From Streptomyces mesophilus (lineage in GTDB: Bacteria; Actinomycetota; Actinomycetes; Streptomycetales; Streptomycetaceae), in contig NZ_JAAKZW010000030.1 of NCBI RefSeq assembly GCF_011044995.1, positions 1 through 49,070 of the forward strand: a DNA stretch of 49,070 nucleotides, written 5' to 3'. This document shows, one piece after another, positions 42,652 to 49,070 of this stretch. The position numbers and the translations under genes are program-made. Each line of letters begins with the position of its first letter. The first letter of the stretch is position 1. A model generated the notes under the pieces. The model saw only the letters and a program-made list of their open reading frames with translations. It made no database searches and was not told the origin of the DNA.

Positions 42652-43623
42652 GTGGCCGCCCCGGCCCCGGGCACAGCAGAACCAGGTACGTTCGATGACG
42701 TGGCTGGATTCAGGATCGGCCGCGGCAACCGGGGCAACCGTCCCCAGTCCCCGCGCCCGCAACACAACCCGCAGCAGCCGCCGTACGGACAGCAGCAGCC
42801 GTACGGCCGCCCCGCCGCGCCTCCGTACCCTCAGCAGCAGCAGTACCCCGGCGGGTACCCGCAGCAGCCCGGTCAGCAGCAGTGGCCGCAGGCCGGCGGT
42901 CACCCGGGGCAGGGGCACGGTGCGCACGGGGAGCCGGAGTACTTCGGTGACCCGTACCAGCAGCGGCAGGACCCGTACGCGGCGCACAACAACCCGGGTC
43001 ACACCCAGGCCTTCTCCGTCGGCGAGGACCCGTACAGCCAGGGCGGTACCTACCGCGCCGGCGCGGCGCCCGCGCCGATCGGGCCGCGGCTGCACTGGAA
43101 GCAGCTGCTCAGCGGGGTGATCCTGCGCCCGAACCAGACGTATCTGCAGATGCGCGACCACACCATGTGGGTCCCGGCCGTCCTGGTCACGTTCCTCTAC
43201 GGACTGCTCGCCGTCTTCGGCTTCGACAGCGCCCGCGAGGACGCGATCAACGCGACGCTCGCGACCAGCGTCCCGATCGTCCTGACGACAGGTGTGGCGA
43301 TCGTCCTCAGCGCCTTCGTGCTCGGCGTCGTGACCCACACCGTGGCCCGCCAGCTCGGCGGCGACGGCGCCTGGCAGCCGACGGTCGGCCTCTCGATGCT
43401 GATCATGTCGCTCACGGACGCGCCCCGCCTGATCTTCGCGATGTTCCTCGGCGGTGACGCGCCACTGGTGCAGATCCTCGGCTGGGCCACCTGGATCGGC
43501 GCCGCGGCGCTGCTCACGACGATGGTCTCCAAGTCCCACGACCTGCCCTGGCCCCGCGCCCTGGGCGCGAGCGCGATCCAACTGATCGCGATCCTCTCGA
43601 TCATCAAGCTCGGGACGTTCTAG
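42652..43623 (+). CDS. Yip1-family integral membrane protein with Gln/Pro-rich N-terminus
   Basis: 323 residues from GTG 42652, which has AAGGGA eight bases upstream; GTG 42700 (307 residues) is an alternative start lacking a good ribosome site. The N-terminal ~145 residues are low-complexity: P/Q/G/Y with repeated PYGQQQ and YPQQ segments. The rest has five transmembrane helices and the Yip1 pattern: WKQLLSGVILRPNQTYLQMR, then ILSAFVLGVVTHTVARQLGG. In actinobacteria such proteins are typical membrane proteins of unknown function. Terminator hairpin follows. Confidence 0.75.
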   Translation: MAAPAPGTAEPGTFDDVAGFRIGRGNRGNRPQSPRPQHNPQQPPYGQQQPYGRPAAPPYPQQQQYPGGYPQQPGQQQWPQAGGHPGQGHGAHGEPEYFGDPYQQRQDPYAAHNNPGHTQAFSVGEDPYSQGGTYRAGAAPAPIGPRLHWKQLLSGVILRPNQTYLQMRDHTMWVPAVLVTFLYGLLAVFGFDSAREDAINATLATSVPIVLTTGVAIVLSAFVLGVVTHTVARQLGGDGAWQPTVGLSMLIMSLTDAPRLIFAMFLGGDAPLVQILGWATWIGAAALLTTMVSKSHDLPWPRALGASAIQLIAILSIIKLGTF

Positions 43624-43640
43624 GGCTTTTGGGCGCGAAA

Positions 43641-43669
43641 GGGGCCGGCTGATCCGATCAGCCGGCCCC
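43641..43669. terminator. Terminator hairpin between convergent genes
   Basis: GGGGCCGGCTGATC (43641-43654) pairs perfectly with GATCAGCCGGCCCC (43656-43669), with the loop opening from the inner bases. Lies 17 bp after the Yip1-like stop codon and 31 bp before the end of the convergent phosphoribosyltransferase gene. Confidence 0.85.
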
Positions 43670-43700
43670 TTCGCTCATGCGCGCCTATACGCGCCCAGTG

Positions 43701-44198
43701 CTATGCGTCCAGCACCTGACCGTCCCGCTGCACGACGGGCGGCTCCACGCTCCAAGGGAAGTTGATCCACTCGTCCGTGCGCTTCCATACGTACTCGCAC
43801 TTGACCAGCGAGTGGGACTTCTCGTAGATCACGGCGGAGCGGACCTCGGCGACCGTGTCGAGGCAGAAGTCGTGGACGAGCTTCAGGGTCTTGCCGGTGT
43901 CGGCGACGTCGTCCGCGATCAGGATCTTCTTGTTCGAGAAGTCGATCGCGTTGGGCACCGGGGCGAGCATCACCGGCATGTCGAGGGTGGTGCCGACGCC
44001 CGTGTAGAACTCCACGTTGACCAGGTGGATGTTCTTGCAGTCGAGGGCGTACGCCAGACCGCCCGCGACGAAGACGCCGCCGCGCGCGATGCTCAGGACG
44101 ATGTCGGGGCGGTAGCCGTCGTCGGCGATGGTCTGCGCGAGTTCGCGGACCGCCTTGCCGAAGCCGTCGTAAGTCAGGTTCTCGCGTACGTCACTCAT
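43701..44198 (-). CDS. Purine-type phosphoribosyltransferase
   Basis: 165 residues. PRPP-binding loop ILIADDVADTGKTLKLVHDF (the 13-residue DDVADTG signature of type I PRTases, with Asp pair), the IARGGVFVAGGLAYALDCKN ribose-side loop, and WINFPWSV near the C-terminus, as in xanthine/hypoxanthine-type enzymes found throughout actinobacteria. Likely purine salvage or a regulatory PRTase. It lies 19 bp downstream of dcd on the same strand, so the two probably form an operon of nucleotide metabolism. Confidence 0.85.
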   Translation of the reverse strand: MSDVRENLTYDGFGKAVRELAQTIADDGYRPDIVLSIARGGVFVAGGLAYALDCKNIHLVNVEFYTGVGTTLDMPVMLAPVPNAIDFSNKKILIADDVADTGKTLKLVHDFCLDTVAEVRSAVIYEKSHSLVKCEYVWKRTDEWINFPWSVEPPVVQRDGQVLDA

Positions 44199-44217
44199 GC
44201 TGTTCTCGAACCTGTTC

Positions 44218-44793
44218 TCAGACCTGGGTGCGGTGGAAGTTGAGGAAGGAGCGGGAGGCGGTCGGGCCCCGCTGTCCCTGGTAGCGGGAGCCGTAGCGCT
44301 CGCTGCCGTACGGGAATTCGGCCGGCGAGGAGAGCCGGAACATGCAGAGCTGGCCGATCTTCATGCCCGGCCAGAGCTTGATCGGCAGCGTCGCGAGGTT
44401 CGAGAGTTCGAGGGTCACATGGCCCGAGAAGCCGGGGTCGATGAAGCCGGCCGTGGAGTGCGTGACCAGGCCGAGGCGGCCGAGCGAACTCTTGCCCTCC
44501 AGACGGCTGGCGAGATCGTCGGGCAGCGTGATGACCTCGTACGTGGAGGCCAGCACGAACTCGCCGGGGTGCAGGATGAACGGCTCGTCGCCCTCCGGCT
44601 CGACCGTCCGCGTCAGATCGGCCTGCTCGATGGCGGGGTCGATGTGGGGGTAGCGGTGGTTCTCGAACACCCGGAAGAAGCGGTCGAGGCGCACGTCGAT
44701 GCTCGACGGCTGCACCATGGATTCGTCGTAGGGATCGATGCGTACCCGCCCGGCATCGATCTCGGCCCGGATGTCCTTGTCTGAGAGAAGCAC
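44218..44793 (-). CDS. dcd: dCTP deaminase
   Basis: 191 residues, the normal length. Signatures: [20 protein letters not shown] at the N-terminus, [38 protein letters not shown], the substrate loop [19 protein letters not shown] with [35 protein letters not shown], and a C-terminal [11 protein letters not shown]. It converts dCTP to dUTP (bifunctional members hydrolyse further to dUMP) for dTTP synthesis; the actinobacterial form can be either. ATG at 44793; ribosome site GGACG. Confidence 0.95.
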   Translation of the reverse strand: MLLSDKDIRAEIDAGRVRIDPYDESMVQPSSIDVRLDRFFRVFENHRYPHIDPAIEQADLTRTVEPEGDEPFILHPGEFVLASTYEVITLPDDLASRLEGKSSLGRLGLVTHSTAGFIDPGFSGHVTLELSNLATLPIKLWPGMKIGQLCMFRLSSPAEFPYGSERYGSRYQGQRGPTASRSFLNFHRTQV

Positions 44794-44811
44794 GTCCCGA
44801 GGATACGCAGA

Positions 44812-44849
44812 GCGCGCGGGCCCGCCGAAATCCCGGCGGACCCGCGCGC
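44812..44849. terminator. Long GC hairpin upstream of dcd
   Basis: 16-bp stem with one mismatch (44812-44827 with 44834-44849). It lies between the dcd start and the end of the 53-residue gene, which it probably terminates; it might also affect the dcd leader. Confidence 0.7.
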
Positions 44850-44889
44850 TGTTGCTCGGTGTCCGTGCCCAGTGTTGCCTGGGCTGCGT

Positions 44890-45051
44890 TCAGTGTTGCT
44901 TGGCCGCTTCCACCGGCACGGCATGCCGGAGCCGGGCGCAGCGAGGACAGCGGATCAGCCGTCCGGGGCCGAGACGATCGGCCTGCTGCATCGGAAACGA
45001 AACGGTGCTGAACACGTGCCCCTCGGCACAGCGGACGACGGTGCGCTCCAT
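44890..45051 (-). CDS. 53-residue zinc-ribbon-like protein
   Basis: ATG 45051 with GAGGAC upstream. The sequence has one CAEGH motif near the N-terminus (residue 8) and a CPRC pair (residues 35-38), a spacing suitable for a small zinc ribbon. RLIRCPRCARLRHAVPVEAA is basic around the second pair. No known family recalled. It lies between dcd and a long hairpin region. Confidence 0.55.
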   Translation of the reverse strand: MERTVVRCAEGHVFSTVSFPMQQADRLGPGRLIRCPRCARLRHAVPVEAAKQH

Positions 45052-45210
45052 CAAGTCCTCGGGTCCCTTCCCCACGTCGTGACGGCGAAAGCTCACATTA
45101 CGGGATGAAAGGGACGCTGCTCCAGGCGGCACTCCGCTCTCCAACGGTACGCCTCAACTCCGGTACCCCGCACCCGGTTCCACCTCCGGGCCGCCGGGCG
45201 GGCGAACGCC

Positions 45211-45242
45211 GACGGCCCCCGGTCTCTGCACCGGGGGCCGTC
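45211..45242. terminator. Perfect hairpin upstream of tRNA-Gly
   Basis: 12-bp perfect stem (GACGGCCCCCGG 45211-45222, CCGGGGGCCGTC 45231-45242). It lies 48 bp before the tRNA and could be a terminator for an upstream transcript. The rest of 45,052-45,290 shows no gene. Confidence 0.6.
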
Positions 45243-45290
45243 GATGGGGTATCGTGTGCGACGATGCGCTGGTCATCGGCCGCGTGTCAT

Positions 45291-45364
45291 GCGGGTGTAG
45301 TTTAATGGTAGAACATCAGCTTCCCAAGCTGAGAGCGCGAGTTCGATTCTCGTCACCCGCTCCA
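45291..45364 (+). tRNA. tRNA-Gly (anticodon CCC)
   Basis: 74 nt including an encoded CCA tail. Acceptor stem GCGGGTG/CACCCGC, D-loop with AATGGT, anticodon stem TCAGC/GCTGA enclosing the loop TTCCCAA with anticodon CCC, and T-arm GCGAGTTCGATTCTCGT. Discriminator base T. It decodes GGG, a common glycine codon in this genome. Confidence 0.97.
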
Positions 45365-45371
45365 GTAGAAA

Positions 45372-45400
45372 CCCCCAGGTCCTGGACCCGGGGGCTTTTT
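45372..45400 (+). terminator. Rho-independent terminator after tRNA-Gly
   Basis: CCCCC-x-GGTCC-T-GGACC-x-GGGGG stem followed by CTTTTT, immediately downstream of the tRNA. Confidence 0.92.
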
Positions 45401-45416
45401 GTTGTCCGCGCCGCTG

Positions 45417-45767
45417 CTAGCGCTCGAGGACCGTGAGTCGGAGCGCGAGGGATGGGGAGTCGGGCTTCGGGAGGCGTGCTGAAAGGCGTTGGGCGATGCC
45501 GAGGGATGCGGGAGCGTGCACGATCAGCCGGCGCGGGGGCTCCATGAGGCAGGCGATGGCGGCGAAGACGTCCAACAGGGCGTTGGAGAGGCCCGTGGCC
45601 CCGGTCAGGTCGACGGTGATGTCGTCGCGTCCCTCGCTGAGCAACGCCGCCAGGTGCTGAGTGACCAACGCTTTGCGTGCGCCTGTGGCTTGCCCGTACA
45701 ACCACACGGTGGAGGTGTCCGGGTCGACCTTGACCGGCACGGAATCAGTGCGTGATGTGGCATCCAT
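45417..45767 (-). CDS. STAS-domain protein (anti-sigma factor antagonist-like)
   Basis: 116 residues from ATG 45767 (CGGAG ribosome site). The layout is STAS-like: VKVDPDTSTVWLYGQATGAR, then VTQHLAALLSEGRDDITVDL and TGATGLSNALLDVFAAIACL, and RRLIVHAPASLGIAQRLSAR. A DLTGATGLSN loop replaces the DLSxxxFxDSSG loop of classical SpoIIAA-like proteins; a Ser is present in the loop (LSN). It could act in a sigma-factor or signalling partner switch, but no anti-sigma kinase gene is in the neighbourhood. Confidence 0.65.
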   Translation of the reverse strand: MDATSRTDSVPVKVDPDTSTVWLYGQATGARKALVTQHLAALLSEGRDDITVDLTGATGLSNALLDVFAAIACLMEPPRRLIVHAPASLGIAQRLSARLPKPDSPSLALRLTVLER

Positions 45768-45990
45768 GCTGCTCCGAGCTGCGATGCGGGAAGGGCGCGG
45801 AACCACCGCGCAGGGATACCGCTGGCGGTGGGCTCTCCCGATCCCAGTTCTCGGCGCCGGATGGTCGCTTCGATGCGCTAACAGCGGCGCCCATCTACGG
45901 AGTTCCGCCCACGGTACGCCTCGCGTCACTCTCCGCGCATGGCTATGCACGCTTGCGCTGATGGAGGTCTGCCACGCCGGCGCGCGAAGG

Positions 45991-46170
45991 TCAGCTCCAG
46001 CCGGGCTCTTCGGTGGTCGAGGCGGCGGAGGCGGCGGAGGCGGCGGAGGCGGTCGTCGTGACGGTCCGGTCCGGCGTGGTGGGTTGACCGGTGGAAGCCG
46101 TGGCGTTGCCGCCGAGGGAGAGCACGACGAGGGCGGCGGTGACGGCGGTCATGACAGCGGCGCGAAGCAT
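45991..46170 (-). CDS. Small secreted peptide ending in EEPGWS (candidate signal peptide, second locus)
   Basis: 59 residues from ATG 46170, preceded by AGAGGA. Signal peptide of about 26 residues (MLRAAVMTAV, then a Leu/Val core, cleavage probably after NATA). The secreted part is short: STGQPTTPDRTVTTT, an (ASA)-type stretch, then STTEEPGWS. The terminal EPGW resembles the EPTWG unit of the peptide at 6,005-6,214, and both peptide genes are divergent from a PLD-like/LuxR regulator. Low-complexity GGC/GAG codon repeats encode the Ala-Ser stretch. The sequence between this gene and the STAS gene (222 bp) shows nothing obvious. Confidence 0.65.
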   Translation of the reverse strand: MLRAAVMTAVTAALVVLSLGGNATASTGQPTTPDRTVTTTASAASAASAASTTEEPGWS

Positions 46171-46538
46171 GGGGTCCTCTTGGGTGTGTGGGCTCGACAG
46201 TCCGAGTGAGCCGGGCACCTGGGGTGGCCCGGCCCGACTGATCCTGCCGGGCCGACCGCCGGACAGACAGGGAAATCCACCGGCACGAAGGATCACGGCA
46301 CAAGCATGCCAACGGCGGCCCCGCCGACATCGGCCCCGCGAACGTCCGTCCCCCGGACAGGGATTGCACCGCCACCGGCGAATGATCAACACTGTGCGTC
46401 GGCATCGATGACGATGAGTGTCGATGCCGCCGTGCGACAGGGGGGAACCTGCCGCGTCGTAAGGAAGAGGCCGCCGACGACGTCGGCCTTCGCCGTGCAC
46501 CGCCGTGTTCCGCGGTGCCCGATCGAGGAGCCGTGCGC
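46171..46538. promoter_or_regulatory. Divergent promoter region of second peptide/regulator locus
   Basis: 368 bp without a gene, between the EPGW peptide and the regulator. It contains a perfect 9-bp inverted repeat CGGCATCGA-N12-TCGATGCCG (46400-46429) and GCCGAC-GAC-GTCGGC (46473-46487). Both are candidate operators or leader hairpins; no promoter hexamers are assigned. Confidence 0.5.
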
Positions 46539-47522
46539 ATGCTGACGTCGTTCGGACTCACGGAGCACACCGACCGTCTCTACCGGTTCGCTCTCGGCCG
46601 GCCCGGCTGTCCGGTGCGGCAGGCCGCGGCCGAGTTCGCCCTGCCGGAGGCGGAGCGGGACGAGGCGCTGGAGGAGCTGACCCGGCTGGGGCTGCTCGCA
46701 CCGTCCTGGCGGTCCGACGGCCGGCTGCACGTGGTGAGCCCGAAGGCCGCCATGGACACCCTGCTCGCCTTACAACAGGCCGAGATCGCCGAACAGAACC
46801 GTGCCCTGGCCCGCAGCCAGGCCGCGGCCGAGATGCTGCTCGCCCAGTACTCCGCACAGCACGGCGACGAGGAGGAACTGGCGGTCGAGCAGTTGCAGGG
46901 CGTGGACGCGGTCCGCGCCCGGATGTCCGACCTGGCCACCCGGATCCGTACCGAGTCCCTGGCGTTCATGCCCGGGGGCGCGCAGCCTCTCGCGGGTCTG
47001 CAGGCGAGCAAGGGCGCCAGCGCCGAACTGCTCGAACGGGGCGTCAAGATCCGCACGGTGTATCTGGACTCCATCCGCAATGCCCCCGGGACGCTGGAGC
47101 ACGCCCAGTGGCTGACCCTGCGGGGCGCCGAGGTGCGCACGGTGCCCGCGCTGCCGATGCGGCTGTGGATCGCCGACCGGGAGTTGGCGATGGTGCCGAT
47201 CGATCCCGCGGACAGCGCCGCGGGTGCGGTGCTCCTGCGGCAGCCGGGTGCGGTGGCGGCGTTCCTCGCGCTGTTCGAGGCGGTGTGGGCCACGGCGGTG
47301 CCGTTCGGCGAGGCTCCCCGCAAGAGCCTGGACGACCCTCTTTCCCAGCCGCGTGAACTGCTGCGGCTGCTCGCCCAGGGGTATACCGACGAGGCCGCCG
47401 CCCGCCGGCTCGGCATATCGCTGCGCAGCGAACGGCGGTTGATCTCCGAGCTCATGGAGAAACTGGATGCGCAGAGCCGCTTCCAGTTGGGGCAGCGGGC
47501 TGCGGAGCACGGGTACATCTGA
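46539..47522 (+). CDS. PLD-like (TrmB-type)/LuxR-HTH regulator with a TTA codon
   Basis: 327 residues from ATG 46539, eight bases after GAGGAG. N-terminal TrmB-like winged helix (RLYRFALGRPGCPVRQAAAE then FALPEAERDEALEELTRLGL), a coiled-coil-like linker, a PLD-like region (VKIRTVYLDSIRNAPGTLEH, VRTVPALPMRLWIADRELAM) and a C-terminal LuxR helix-turn-helix (RLLAQGYTDEAAARRLGISL then RSERRLISELMEKLDAQSRF). Codon 78 is TTA (46770-46772), the only in-frame TTA I found in this window, making translation dependent on the bldA tRNA. It is divergent from the EPGW peptide. It is a more distant relative of the two regulators at 6,345-8,323. Confidence 0.8.
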   Translation: MLTSFGLTEHTDRLYRFALGRPGCPVRQAAAEFALPEAERDEALEELTRLGLLAPSWRSDGRLHVVSPKAAMDTLLALQQAEIAEQNRALARSQAAAEMLLAQYSAQHGDEEELAVEQLQGVDAVRARMSDLATRIRTESLAFMPGGAQPLAGLQASKGASAELLERGVKIRTVYLDSIRNAPGTLEHAQWLTLRGAEVRTVPALPMRLWIADRELAMVPIDPADSAAGAVLLRQPGAVAAFLALFEAVWATAVPFGEAPRKSLDDPLSQPRELLRLLAQGYTDEAAARRLGISLRSERRLISELMEKLDAQSRFQLGQRAAEHGYI

Positions 47523-47540
47523 GGTCCCGTGTCCCGTGCA

Positions 47541-48992
47541 TCACGGCCGCTCGTGGAAATAGACCGGGACGGATTCGGGGAGCTTCGTTCCCGGCGGTAC
47601 GAGGCGGTCGGTTTCGGCTGCGGACCAGGGCGGGATCCCGGACTCCTCGTCCAGGGGGATGCCCAGGTGCCCGGCGAGGAACACGGACCAGTCCGGCATC
47701 AGCGGGGCCGCCGTCACCGCGCAGGCGGCGAGGAGTTCGGCGTGCGCGACGAGCCTCGCCTCGTACGCGGACCTGAGTTCCGTACCGCCGAGGAGCCGCA
47801 GCTGCCGGAGGTCGGCGACCGCCCGGTCCACCGTGGTGGCCAGCGCTTCGGCGGCCTCCTGCGGGGAGAACGTCTCGGCTGCCAGCGCCTTTCGGGTACG
47901 CCGGACCAGCTCGCGCCGCTCGGCCGCCGGCGGCCCGTGCGGGGCGGCCCCGGGGACGACGCTCCCGAAATCCTCGGCGAGCAGGTCGAGGACCGTGTCG
48001 GTCCAGGCGTCCAGACCGTGGGCAAGCACGGTGGAGACCGTCTCCGCGTACTCCCGCTCGAAGGCGGCGCTCCGCTCCGGTACGGAGCCGGTGAGGCAGA
48101 GGTGGAAGCGGAGCGCGTCGGTGTTCGGTGGCGTGGTTTCGGTGGAGGGCGATGCGGGCGGTGGAACGGTCTCGTCCACGATGAGGTGAGGGGTCAACGC
48201 GCCTTGCGGTAGCGGGTGTTCGGCCGTGTCGGGGGTGTTGACCGACGCCAGGGCAGGGCGCAGTACGGCGTGCAGGAAGGCGCGGCCCGGGCCGGCGAAG
48301 TCGACGACCTGGGCGGGGCCGCCGGAGACCTCCGACTCGCCCACGGCCTCCGCGTATCCGGCGAGCTCACCGAACCAGTCGGCGATGACCTGCCCCTCCC
48401 AGCCTGCCGACGGCACCGGTATGCCCTGAACGCCCTCGCAGCTCACCGGGACGGCGGGCAGCGTGCCGCTCACCACCTCGGACAGATAGCGGCGGAGCGC
48501 CGGCGGGCGCCGCTCCCCGGGGTGGGTCCCCAGGTGTGCGCGCCGTTCCTCCAACGGCAGGACGAGCCTGCGCCGTTGGATCCGGGTGGGGGCCGCACCG
48601 CACGCGGCACACCGTGGTGCGGTGAGTCCGTTCGCGTCCTGCGGCCGTCCGCACGCGGGGCAGGACATGCCGTCGCAGCGCGCGGCGCAGGACCAGCAGC
48701 GGCCGCGTACCTCCGTCTCCTGCAGGAACCGGCTGCACGGTCCGCACCGGAAGACCGTCACCTCCCGCTCCTGCCACGCTCCGGCCTCCGCGAGGAGGCG
48801 GAAGAGCCGCTGTACGCGCTCGGGGCGTGGCGCGGTGCCGTGTCCGGCATGACGTACGCGGTGGCCGCTGCGGCGCAGATGGCGTTCGAGCACGTCGGCG
48901 CCGAGCAGCGCGGAGGACTGCCCCGGGTGCGGTCCGGCGGCGGATACGGCCGGTCCGCTGGTGATGACGTACGACATGGCGTGCGTGCTCAT
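47541..48992 (-). CDS. Degenerate methionyl-tRNA synthetase-like protein
   Basis: 483 residues from ATG 48992. It follows MetRS order: SYVITSGPAVSAAGPHPGQS (MetRS start with the HIGH site changed to HPGQ, residues 22-25), ADVLERHLRRSGHRVRHAGH, a zinc region with CGPC (83-86), CWSC (99-102), CPAC (111-114) and CAAC (128-131), GQVIADWFGELAGYAEA (equivalent to the VWxDApigY block, with Asp-Ala replaced by Gly-Glu), VVDFAGPGRAFLHAVLRPAL, and TDALRFHLCLTGSVPERSAA. The KMSKS site is replaced by an acidic/proline stretch (VDETVPPPASPSTETTPPN). So adenylation is very unlikely. It probably retains the fold and zinc sites but has another role. It is convergent with the regulator (18 bp apart). Confidence 0.7.
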   Translation of the reverse strand: MSTHAMSYVITSGPAVSAAGPHPGQSSALLGADVLERHLRRSGHRVRHAGHGTAPRPERVQRLFRLLAEAGAWQEREVTVFRCGPCSRFLQETEVRGRCWSCAARCDGMSCPACGRPQDANGLTAPRCAACGAAPTRIQRRRLVLPLEERRAHLGTHPGERRPPALRRYLSEVVSGTLPAVPVSCEGVQGIPVPSAGWEGQVIADWFGELAGYAEAVGESEVSGGPAQVVDFAGPGRAFLHAVLRPALASVNTPDTAEHPLPQGALTPHLIVDETVPPPASPSTETTPPNTDALRFHLCLTGSVPERSAAFEREYAETVSTVLAHGLDAWTDTVLDLLAEDFGSVVPGAAPHGPPAAERRELVRRTRKALAAETFSPQEAAEALATTVDRAVADLRQLRLLGGTELRSAYEARLVAHAELLAACAVTAAPLMPDWSVFLAGHLGIPLDEESGIPPWSAAETDRLVPPGTKLPESVPVYFHERP

Positions 48993-49004
48993 GGCGGGAT
49001 TCCT

Positions 49005-49070
49005 GGGTCCGGAGGAGGAGAAGAGGAGAAAGGGGAGGAAGAGGAGCAGGGGGGAGGGGAGGAAGGGAGG
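49005..49070. other. Polypurine tract at the right edge
   Basis: About 66 bp of nearly pure A/G on the plus strand (GGAGGAGGAGAAGAGGAGAAA-like runs) lies upstream of the MetRS-like gene. Possible triplex-forming or slippage-prone sequence; no gene seen. Confidence 0.6.

Noticed and set aside
45752..45961. Small plus-strand ORF between the STAS gene and the EPGW peptide
   Set aside because: Translation is Arg/Pro/Ala-rich without ribosome site or family features.

Overview
The window is high-GC actinobacterial DNA, almost certainly from a Streptomyces chromosome. The GC bias at third codon positions is strong, GTG starts and ATGA/GTGA start-stop overlaps are common, in-frame TTA codons are almost absent, and the heat-shock genes carry HspR (HAIR) operators. 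I worked from the sequence alone; family assignments rest on motifs I can read, not on searches.

Left part (1-16,993), mostly core genome. It holds the end of a membrane protein gene, a YbjN-family gene, a small anchored protein, clpB with a HAIR operator, a PPOX-type flavin/F420 protein coupled to a methyltransferase, an accessory patch at 5,685-8,323, another methyltransferase, a large AfsR/SARP-type regulator, and the dnaK-grpE-dnaJ-hspR operon with two HAIR operators. The accessory patch has a 69-residue secreted peptide with three GEPTWGSA repeats, overlapping by GTGA with a small degenerate Rieske-like protein. It is divergent from one of two paralogous LuxR-HTH regulators. This looks like an uncharacterised secreted-peptide/regulator system.

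Middle part (17,006-39,126), a surface polysaccharide island. A minus-strand group (fcl, tyrosine autokinase, low-molecular-weight tyrosine phosphatase) is divergent from a tightly overlapping plus-strand operon: GT2, Wzy/ligase-like protein, gmd, GT, FkbM methyltransferase, Wzx-like flippase, GT4, GT and a GT-C-like membrane protein. That operon converges on a minus-strand operon: NAD epimerase, WecA/TagO-like sugar-phosphate transferase, WecG/TagA transferase, FkbM, GT4, FkbM and an LCP ligase. A UDP-HexNAc-type dehydrogenase gene is divergent from the epimerase. Together these suggest a GDP-fucose-derived, uronate-containing glycan built on a polyprenyl lipid, flipped and polymerised Wzx/Wzy-style, controlled by a kinase/phosphatase pair and possibly attached to the wall by LCP.

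Right part (39,286-49,070). It holds a FadF-like membrane Fe-S oxidoreductase, a repeat-containing secreted protein, a Yip1-like membrane protein, a phosphoribosyltransferase with dcd, a 53-residue zinc-ribbon-like protein, tRNA-Gly(CCC) and a STAS protein. A second candidate peptide/regulator locus follows: a 59-residue secreted peptide ending in EEPGWS, divergent from a PLD-like/LuxR regulator that carries a TTA (bldA) codon. The last gene encodes a MetRS-like protein whose HIGH and KMSKS signatures are lost.

A recurring oddity is short tandem duplication at gene 3' ends. At 17,577, 30,331 and 35,005 the repeat includes the stop codon; at 41,571 it begins just after it. No insertion sequences, integrases, CRISPR arrays or rRNA genes were seen.
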